DNA of 49,274 nucleotides from an uncultured Alphaproteobacteria bacterium. GTDB taxonomy: Bacteria; Pseudomonadota; Alphaproteobacteria; SP197. Of this stretch, positions 43,918 to 49,274 are shown one piece after another; the stretch's first letter is position 1; the number at the start of each line of letters is the position of its first letter. The notes below the pieces were generated by a model. The model searched no databases and was not told the origin of the DNA. It saw only the letters and a program-made list of their open reading frames with translations. A program made the position numbers and the translations under genes. The stretch spans positions 1 to 49,274 of the forward strand of contig CALSLK010000027.1 in the NCBI GenBank assembly GCA_943787175.1, given 5' to 3'.

Positions 43918-43940
43918 CATCCCGGCCATGAGCCGGGATG
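43918..43940. repeat. Short dispersed-type palindrome
   Basis: CATCCCGGC and GCCGGGATG are perfect inverted copies around CATGA, in the 108-bp gap between the dehydrogenase and MDR genes. Palindromes of this sequence type are common intergenic repeats in GC-rich proteobacteria; it may also act as a bidirectional terminator or mRNA-stabilising hairpin. Confidence 0.6.
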
Positions 43941-44001
43941 ACATGGTGAGGTGGATGGTGTGTGATGCGTTCAGCATGTCACACCAGTCGAGGTTCGTTC
44001 C

Positions 44002-45027
44002 ATGACCGCCAACACCAATCGCCAAATGATCCTGAAGGCGTATCCCAAGGGTGCGCCGGGGCCCGAGCATTTCGAAATTGTCGAGGAGCCTGCCAGCGAG
44101 CCCGGACCAGGCGAGGTTCTGGTGCGCGCGATCTATCTCTCTGTTGATCCCTATATGCGCGGTCGCCTGCGGCCCGGCCCCAGTTATGCCGATCCCCAGA
44201 AGGTTGGTGAGGTCATGGTCGGCGAAATCGCAGGCGAAATCGTGGCGTCCAACAGCGATCGCTTCGCAGTAGGCGATTATGTCGCCACCCATAACGGCTG
44301 GCAGACCCATGGGGTGGCCGATGCGCGCGACATTCGCAAGCTGGACCCCACGGCTGCGCCGATCTCCACATCCCTGGGCGTGCTGGGCATGCCCGGACTC
44401 ACCGCCTATTTCGGGACCCTGGAAGTTCTGACACCACGGGCAGGCGATACGCTGGTGGTCAATGCAGCATCCGGTGCGGTCGGCAGTGTCGTGGGCCAGA
44501 TCGCCAAAATTTCCGGCTGCCACGTGGTCGGGATCGCGGGTTCAGAGGAAAAGTGCGACTTCATCACAAGTGAACTGGGATTTGATGTCGCGATCAACCA
44601 TCGCACGACGTCAGACATGAGTGCCGCCCTGCGTGAGGCCTGTCCACGCGGGATTGACTGCTATTTTGACAATGTCGGCGGCCCGATCAGCGATGCGGCC
44701 TTCGAGCACATGGCGTTGGGCGCACGGGTCGGTATCTGCGGTCAGATCGCGCAGTACAACGACACCGAACAGGCCATGGGCCCACGCAACCTGCGCCATT
44801 TCCTTGTCAAGCGCGCCACCCTGCGCGGCCTGCTTGTGGTCGATTGGCGCGACCGCTACGAGATCGGCCGCGCGCGCCTGACCCGGTGGGTACAGGAAGG
44901 CCGGATCAAGTACCGCGAGGACGTTGTCGAGGGGCTGGAGAATGCACCGTCTGCCTTTGCCGGCCTGATGGAAGGCAAGAACTTCGGCAAACAGCTGGTG
45001 CGCATCGGCCAGGACACGTCACGCTAG
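44002..45027 (+). CDS. NADP-dependent MDR-family oxidoreductase (zinc-independent, CurA-like)
   Basis: A 341-residue medium-chain reductase of the leukotriene-B4-dehydrogenase/CurA group, which lacks the structural zinc. YLSVDPYMRGRL, PGLTAYFGTLEV, the NADPH motif NAASGAVGSVVGQIAKISGCHVVGIAG and DCYFDNVGG are all characteristic. Such enzymes reduce alpha,beta-unsaturated carbonyl compounds. It lies 108 bp after the dehydrogenase gene and 10 bp before the enolase-superfamily gene. The start at ATG 44002 gives MTANTNRQMILK, as is usual. Confidence 0.9.
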   Translation: MTANTNRQMILKAYPKGAPGPEHFEIVEEPASEPGPGEVLVRAIYLSVDPYMRGRLRPGPSYADPQKVGEVMVGEIAGEIVASNSDRFAVGDYVATHNGWQTHGVADARDIRKLDPTAAPISTSLGVLGMPGLTAYFGTLEVLTPRAGDTLVVNAASGAVGSVVGQIAKISGCHVVGIAGSEEKCDFITSELGFDVAINHRTTSDMSAALREACPRGIDCYFDNVGGPISDAAFEHMALGARVGICGQIAQYNDTEQAMGPRNLRHFLVKRATLRGLLVVDWRDRYEIGRARLTRWVQEGRIKYREDVVEGLENAPSAFAGLMEGKNFGKQLVRIGQDTSR

Positions 45028-45037
45028 GAGAAGCCTC

Positions 45038-46213
45038 GTGAAAATCACCGCCGTACGGGCCACACCGGTCAACATTCCCTATACCGCAGCCTATGTTTTC
45101 AGCCATGGATCGATCCGGTCGCTAACCAAGACGGTTGTTGAAGTTGATACCGATGAGGGTGTGACGGGCCTGGGCGAAATTGCCGATGGTGATCGTGCGG
45201 CTGATGCGATGAAGATGGGCGAGGCTCTGATCGGCCTCGACATCCGAGAGATCACCTCGGCGGAACGGCTCTGCCTGCCCGGGATCAAGTACACGCCCTG
45301 GGGCAATGTCGTTGGCCTGAACCGCGTCTTTGGCGGCATCGAGATGGCGCTGTGGGATGCGCGCGGCAAGATCGAAGGCGTGCCGCTCCATGTCCTGTTG
45401 GGTGGCGCGGTGCGCACCGAGATTGCGCTGTCGGAGTATTTCGGCTTCCGCCTGCCCGGCACCACCGAACAGGGTGAACAAACGCCCGAGGAAGTTGCCG
45501 ATTATTGCGGGCGCATGGTGGACGAGCACGGCGCAACCAGTTTCGAAGGCAAGGTCGCCACGGTCGATCTCGATACCGAAGTCAGGATGATCAGTCTGAT
45601 CCGTGAAGCAATTGGTGACCGGATGTTGAAGGTCGATGCCAACGGCGGCTGGACGGTGCAGACCGCGCGTCATGCCATCGCGCGCATGGATGACTACGAC
45701 ATCCATTACTACGAAGAACCGGTCGAAACCTATGAGGAGATGGCGCTGTTGCGGCCGTTTACCCGCGCCAGCTTTTCGACCCACATTGTAGACCTGCCGC
45801 GCGCTGTGGAACTGAAATGCCCCGACACCATCGTGACCAATCTGGTTGAGATGGGCGGCATTGCACGCACGGTGGCGTTTGTCCGGGCCTGCGAGCAGTT
45901 CAACATCGGCTTCCGCTTCCACAGCGGCGAGACGAGCGTGGCCAGTGCCGCCTATCTCCAGGTCTCTGCAGCCATGGAACACATACGCGAACCCAGCCAG
46001 ACGCTGTTCCGTTGGTATGGCGATGATGTCTGCAATGAAGGCACGCCGGTGCCCAAGAATGGCGTCGTGCCGGTGCCAACCGGGCCGGGCCTGGGCGTGA
46101 CCCTCGATCCCAAAGCCATGAAACGCTGCCACGCGCGGTACCTAGAAGAAGGGCAGTTCCCCATGACCAAAGCCGGCAACAGCGGCTTGCGGACGCGGTT
46201 TTCGCGGGTTTAG
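45038..46213 (+). CDS. Enolase-superfamily dehydratase (glucarate-dehydratase-like)
   Basis: A 391-residue mandelate racemase/muconate lactonizing-type barrel enzyme, starting at GTG 45038 after GGAGAAGCC. The N-terminal capping domain is present (VRATPVNIPYTAAYVFSHG, then GLGEIADG). Metal ligands are Asp in LKVDANGGW and Glu in HYYEEPVETYEE. The position of the usual third ligand reads FSTHIVD, so a His may replace the usual Asn/Asp/Glu. FEGKVATVD holds one candidate catalytic Lys, and RFHSGETS has the opposing catalytic His. Overall layout is nearest to glucarate-dehydratase-like acid-sugar dehydratases. The substrate is not assignable. Confidence 0.85.
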   Translation: MKITAVRATPVNIPYTAAYVFSHGSIRSLTKTVVEVDTDEGVTGLGEIADGDRAADAMKMGEALIGLDIREITSAERLCLPGIKYTPWGNVVGLNRVFGGIEMALWDARGKIEGVPLHVLLGGAVRTEIALSEYFGFRLPGTTEQGEQTPEEVADYCGRMVDEHGATSFEGKVATVDLDTEVRMISLIREAIGDRMLKVDANGGWTVQTARHAIARMDDYDIHYYEEPVETYEEMALLRPFTRASFSTHIVDLPRAVELKCPDTIVTNLVEMGGIARTVAFVRACEQFNIGFRFHSGETSVASAAYLQVSAAMEHIREPSQTLFRWYGDDVCNEGTPVPKNGVVPVPTGPGLGVTLDPKAMKRCHARYLEEGQFPMTKAGNSGLRTRFSRV

Positions 46214-46214
46214 G

Positions 46215-46865
46215 TCAGCGGCTTTTGAGCAACGCCGCAATTCTGGAATTGTCTGTCAGGTCTGTGGCGTGACGGAAAACATGAGCATCCCATCCCGCTT
46301 CACGTGCGGCATCAACGACGTTTTGCCGATCATCAAAGAACAACGGATGTTCATCGCTAGAGATGGCAAGTCTGCGGTTGATTTCCCGGAAGAACGCCGC
46401 GCTGTCCTTGGCCAGACCAAGGTCAGCACTGTAGAACATCTCTTCGAACCGTTTGCTGAATCCTAGATCGTGCCAGAGATAGGCGGCACGACGGTGTTCC
46501 TGTCCGGTGGCGATGTAGAGGTTCACATTCTCCTTCTTCTTCAGGAGGTCGACGACATCGAGCACTGCCGTGTTGATCTTCGAATCCTTTTCGAACCAGT
46601 AGGCGAGAAATCTGTCGACGGGTTCGTGGTATCCCAAGGCACGAAGAATTGGAGCAAGCGCTTCCTTCAGGTCGAGACATCCCTTGATACAGGTGAGCAT
46701 GGGCGCATCTGACCCATCCGGCGGAGGACTGAACAATGCTTGCTCGAGCGCGGCCCGATCAATGCCCAGGTCTTCCTTGAGGTCTGCGTCCCAGGGTTTC
46801 CGTAGGGCAGGATCAACGTGCCATCCGTCGATCAACACGCCATCGACGTCAAAGAAGATCTTCAT
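46215..46865 (-). CDS. HAD-superfamily hydrolase
   Basis: A 216-residue haloacid-dehalogenase-type hydrolase starting at ATG 46865. Motif I is FFDVDGVLIDGW, with the nucleophile Asp and general acid Asp. Motif II is NLYIATGQEHRR. Motif IV is PLFFDDRQNVVDAAREAGW. The helical cap lies between motifs I and II. HAD proteins mostly dephosphorylate small metabolites. Its start overlaps the stop of the LysR gene by 17 bp, so the regulator and phosphatase genes are translated from one mRNA. The stop is 1 bp from the convergent enolase-superfamily gene. Confidence 0.85.
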   Translation of the reverse strand: MKIFFDVDGVLIDGWHVDPALRKPWDADLKEDLGIDRAALEQALFSPPPDGSDAPMLTCIKGCLDLKEALAPILRALGYHEPVDRFLAYWFEKDSKINTAVLDVVDLLKKKENVNLYIATGQEHRRAAYLWHDLGFSKRFEEMFYSADLGLAKDSAAFFREINRRLAISSDEHPLFFDDRQNVVDAAREAGWDAHVFRHATDLTDNSRIAALLKSR

Positions 46866-47799
46866 GATTTTCCCCGGGATGCCAAGTGCTTGCGTCCGCG
46901 TCGGCTTCCTTTTGAATCCAGTCGCGGAAGGCCTTGATGGCGGGTTCTTCGGCACGGTCGGGGCGGTAGACCAGATACATCTGGGTGTTGGTTGGCAGGT
47001 TTACATTGAAGGGCCGCACGAGTGCGCCCGAGGCGAGGTCTTCGCTGACCAGGGATGAGGTGGCCAGAACCACACCCTGCTGATCGAGGGCTGCACGGAT
47101 AGCGTTGCTGTGCACGGTAAAATGGAGGCCGCGGTTGGCGTCAACGTCACTCACGCCGGCCTTTTCCAGCCAGTCCTGCCAGTCGGCCCATTCCCCCTGC
47201 CCCTGCGGCCAATCGAGATGCACGAGCGTGTGGTGAATGAGGTCCTGTGGCTGTCGGAGCGGATGTTTGCCAGTCAACAGTTTGGGGTGGCAGACCGGGA
47301 AAACTTCCTCATCCTCGAACAACTGCTCGGACGCCAATCCGGCGTAGTTACCCCCGCCCCAGCGGATACCGATATCGATGGCCTCGCGTTCAAAATTGAT
47401 GAGCCGGTCGGAGGCATCAATCATGACATCGAGATCCGGGCAATCCTGACGAAATTTGGCCAGACGCGGGACAAGCCAGCTACCGGCGAAGGTCGGCTCG
47501 GAGGTCACACGCAGCATGGGGTTTGCCTGGCTGTCGCGGATACGGCGCACGCCTTCGGTGAGAAGTTCAAAGCCGCGGCGCAGTTCGGTCAGGCCGGCAC
47601 GGGCCTCCTGGGTTGGCGTCAGGCGCCGGTTCTCGCGATCAAACAACCTGATTCCGAGGTCATCCTCTACCGCCTTGACCTGATGGCTGACGGCAGCTGG
47701 CGTGACATGCAGCTCTTCAGCCGCCCGGCTCAGGCTCATATGGCGTGCTGCTGCTTCGAAGGCACGCAGGGAAGATAGGGATGGAAGCCGCTGGGGCAT
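46849..47799 (-). CDS. LysR-family transcriptional regulator (GcvA-like)
   Basis: A 316-residue LysR regulator starting at ATG 47799. The N-terminal HTH is LPSLSSLRAFEAAARHMSLSRAAEELHVTPAAVSHQVKAVEDDLGIRLFDR, very close to the GcvA group. The effector-binding domain has RVTSEPTFAGSWLVPRLAKFRQDCPDLDVMID and the typical GIRWGGGNYAGLASEQLF. GcvA-like regulators often control amino-acid or amine catabolism. A longer frame with a TTG start at 47817 adds six residues without a clear benefit. It overlaps the HAD gene and is divergent from the DUF1127 remnant. Confidence 0.9.
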   Translation of the reverse strand: MPQRLPSLSSLRAFEAAARHMSLSRAAEELHVTPAAVSHQVKAVEDDLGIRLFDRENRRLTPTQEARAGLTELRRGFELLTEGVRRIRDSQANPMLRVTSEPTFAGSWLVPRLAKFRQDCPDLDVMIDASDRLINFEREAIDIGIRWGGGNYAGLASEQLFEDEEVFPVCHPKLLTGKHPLRQPQDLIHHTLVHLDWPQGQGEWADWQDWLEKAGVSDVDANRGLHFTVHSNAIRAALDQQGVVLATSSLVSEDLASGALVRPFNVNLPTNTQMYLVYRPDRAEEPAIKAFRDWIQKEADADASTWHPGENHEDLL

Positions 47800-47929
47800 C
47801 TTTAGTTTTCCTAACAATCAGGAGAAAACCTTCTCGATTGCTCATATCGCTATTCATCGCGATATTGCAAGCAATCGAAGACAAAGACGGCACGCGAGGC
47901 CGCCTCACAGAAAGCTGGAGTATCAAGAA

Positions 47930-48102
47930 ATGTTTGATTTTCTGCGCATCCAAAAAACCACCGCCAGGCCCTGCAACAGGTTGCCGGTCTCGATAGCCAC
48001 ATGAAGCGCGACATCGGCATGAACGAGATTGAGGGTGCCGACATCCACAGCGACCCCATCCTGCTGCTTTCGCGCGGCCCCTTCGAACGCTACGCTCGCT
48101 GA
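47930..48102 (+). pseudogene. DUF1127-type small protein with a frameshift in a poly-A run
   Basis: ATG 47930 reads MFDFLRIQK. It then needs one extra base in the six-A run at 47952-47957 to continue as NHRQALQQVAGLDSHMKRDIGMNEIEGADIHSD and on to TGA 48100-48102. The second part is the DUF1127 (YjiS-like) core, normally LxxLDDRxLRDIGLxRxxI. Without the extra base the frame ends at TGA 48002-48004. The downstream frame has no good own start before its core. Either a genuine small pseudogene or a homopolymer sequencing error. An intact product would have about 57 residues. Confidence 0.65.
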
Positions 48103-48103
48103 C

Positions 48104-49153
48104 ATGGCACTTGCAGAACAGGCGGCACCCTCGGTCCTCGCCCGCATCGACAAAGTCTGGGCGGCCAGTGGAATTCTCCTGCTGGGCGTCCTGGCGTTCG
48201 ATCTTTCACAATTCGGCGAGACCCTGATCTTTCTGGGTGAAAGCTGGCTGTGGACGGCACCGTTCATCCTCTTCTCCTGCGCACTCTCGGCATCGATTGC
48301 CGCAACGGCGCTCGACAAACCGCTGGCTGAAGTCTTGCGGAAACGCGCCACGGTGGCCGTGCTTCTGGCGGGTGTTTTCGGTGCGCTCTCTCCGTTCTGT
48401 TCGGTCAGTGTCGTGCCCCTGGTCGCAGGCCTGCTGGGTGCAGGCGTGCCTCTGGCGCCCGTCATGGCGTTCTGGGTCGGCTCTCCCCTGATCGACCCTG
48501 AGATGTTTCTGCTGACCGTGGGCATCATCGACCTTCCGTTTGCGCTGACACGCGCCATGACAGCGATCTTCTCTGGACTGATGGCCGGGTTCATCACCCT
48601 GGCTCTGCTTAGGTTCTCCTGGGTTCGCGAGCCCCTTCGCCCCGACATTCCCTTCGACAAGCTGGGCACGGTGTACGGCACCGGTTGCGGTATCGACAGC
48701 GACCGTCCCGTCATGCTGGCGTTCTGGCGCGACCCAGCCCGGCGCAGCGGGTTCCTGACCCAGGCCCGCTCCATCGCGATCTTCATGGCGAAATGGCTGA
48801 CCCTGGCGTTTGTCCTGCAAAGCCTGCTCCTGGCATGGGTACCTGCCGATCAGGCCGCCCACCTGCTGGGCAGTGGCGAATGGTGGACCGTTCCACTGGC
48901 TGCACTGGTCGGCATCCCAACCTACCTTAACGGCTATGCCGCCATCCCCGTGATCGACGGCCTGCTGGAACTGGGAATGGAGAAAGGTGCAGCCATCGCC
49001 TTCCTGATCGGCGGTGAAGTCACCAGCCTGCCCACCGCCATGGCGGTCTTTGCCGTCGTTCGGCGCAAGGTCTTTGTGCTCTATCTGGCCCTGGGTCTGG
49101 GCAGCGCCATCCTGATGGGCTGGCTGACCCAGATCATGAGCGCGATCGGCTAA
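48104..49153 (+). CDS. Predicted permease, COG0701 (YraQ/ArsP-like)
   Basis: A 349-residue membrane protein starting at ATG 48104, right after the DUF1127 stop. About eight to ten transmembrane helices are visible. The two inverted family repeats carry GALSPFCSVSVVPLVAGLLGAGVPLAPVMAFWVGSPLIDPEMF and VGIPTYLNGYAAIPVIDGLLELGMEKGAAIAFLIGGEVTSLPTAMAVF. The Cys-containing segment of repeat 1 corresponds to the site that in ArsP binds trivalent organoarsenicals. The substrate is unknown. A basic hydrophilic loop (FWRDPARRSG) separates the halves. Upstream in-frame codons to 48029 overlap the DUF1127 remnant and are not likely to be translated. Confidence 0.82.
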   Translation: MALAEQAAPSVLARIDKVWAASGILLLGVLAFDLSQFGETLIFLGESWLWTAPFILFSCALSASIAATALDKPLAEVLRKRATVAVLLAGVFGALSPFCSVSVVPLVAGLLGAGVPLAPVMAFWVGSPLIDPEMFLLTVGIIDLPFALTRAMTAIFSGLMAGFITLALLRFSWVREPLRPDIPFDKLGTVYGTGCGIDSDRPVMLAFWRDPARRSGFLTQARSIAIFMAKWLTLAFVLQSLLLAWVPADQAAHLLGSGEWWTVPLAALVGIPTYLNGYAAIPVIDGLLELGMEKGAAIAFLIGGEVTSLPTAMAVFAVVRRKVFVLYLALGLGSAILMGWLTQIMSAIG

Positions 49154-49216
49154 GCTTTCTTTGCAGGCTGCCTATGCTGGTGCAGACTGGTTTCCGAATG
49201 GGGATCGGAACGTCAC

Positions 49217-49274
49217 ATGGGCTTGCATTTTCATCTCATCAGCGCGGTTCTGGTGCTGATTGTAGGAGTAGCCG
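49217..49274 (+). CDS. Start of a gene with a hydrophobic N-terminus, cut by the window edge
   Basis: An ATG at 49217 begins MGLHFHLISAVLVLIVGVA, which looks like a signal peptide or first membrane helix, and runs off the right edge. Only 19 residues are visible, so the identity cannot be judged. Confidence 0.35.
   Translation, partial: MGLHFHLISAVLVLIVGVA

Noticed and set aside
45122..46132. 336-codon minus-strand frame
   Set aside because: Antisense to a recognisable enolase-superfamily gene; composition-driven shadow without family motifs.

Overview
The window looks like chromosomal DNA of a GC-rich alphaproteobacterium, probably a free-living heterotroph. The gene order pcm - tolC - popZ - valS (about 11.8-17.4 kb, minus strand) is an alphaproteobacterial arrangement and PopZ is restricted to that class. 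I cannot name a genus. Several clustered single-base shifts (htpG, a DUF1127 gene) suggest either recent decay or a draft-quality sequence.

Layout. 0-3 kb: a truncated membrane-protein gene and a frameshifted htpG. 3-7.2 kb: a plus-strand catabolic operon (TauD-type dioxygenase, nitronate monooxygenase, M20 hydrolase, PhyH-type dioxygenase). 7.3-11.7 kb: a DUF1223 gene, a histidine-phosphatase gene split by an IS3-family element with a 3-bp target duplication, a PadR regulator with a perfect palindromic operator plus a degenerate Nudix-like protein, and a glutamine amidotransferase. 11.8-17.4 kb: the valS/popZ/tolC/pcm block. 17.5-18.8 kb: a second, unrelated IS3-family element. 19-25 kb: a short peptide gene, a pentapeptide-repeat secreted protein, tRNA-Cys, two flavoproteins, palindromic repeats, a NodU/CmcH carbamoyltransferase and tRNA-Asn.

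25.3-38.7 kb is the most unusual block. A tightly packed plus-strand operon of about eleven genes encodes an acyl-CoA ligase, a hotdog-fold protein, a SAM methyltransferase, a choline-kinase-like phosphotransferase, a cobalt-type nitrile hydratase whose beta chain is split into two genes, its accessory protein, two paralogous TPR-glycosyltransferase-like proteins and an FAD amine oxidase. It converges, with only 2 bp between stop codons, on a minus-strand operon of two SDRs, an AbgB-like M20 amidohydrolase and a CobW-family metallochaperone GTPase with a His-rich segment.

The candidate undescribed system is a family of three short genes, at 19038-19217, 39164-39469 and 39655-39846, that lie on both sides of this block. 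They share a conserved N-terminal half (SF(T/S)DLVG, then H17, G20, and EL(T/A)DL followed by P29 and L31) and end in divergent, Cys-bearing tails. Each is followed by a strong terminator of the same sequence family, and two of them carry a long near-identical upstream leader with a hairpin. This is the architecture of a leader-plus-variable-core precursor-peptide family (RiPP-like), although no recognised RiPP maturase is in the window. 40-49 kb holds an EamA transporter, a second CoA ligase / hydroxyacyl-CoA dehydrogenase / MDR reductase / enolase-superfamily cluster, a LysR-HAD operon, a broken DUF1127 gene and a COG0701-type permease.
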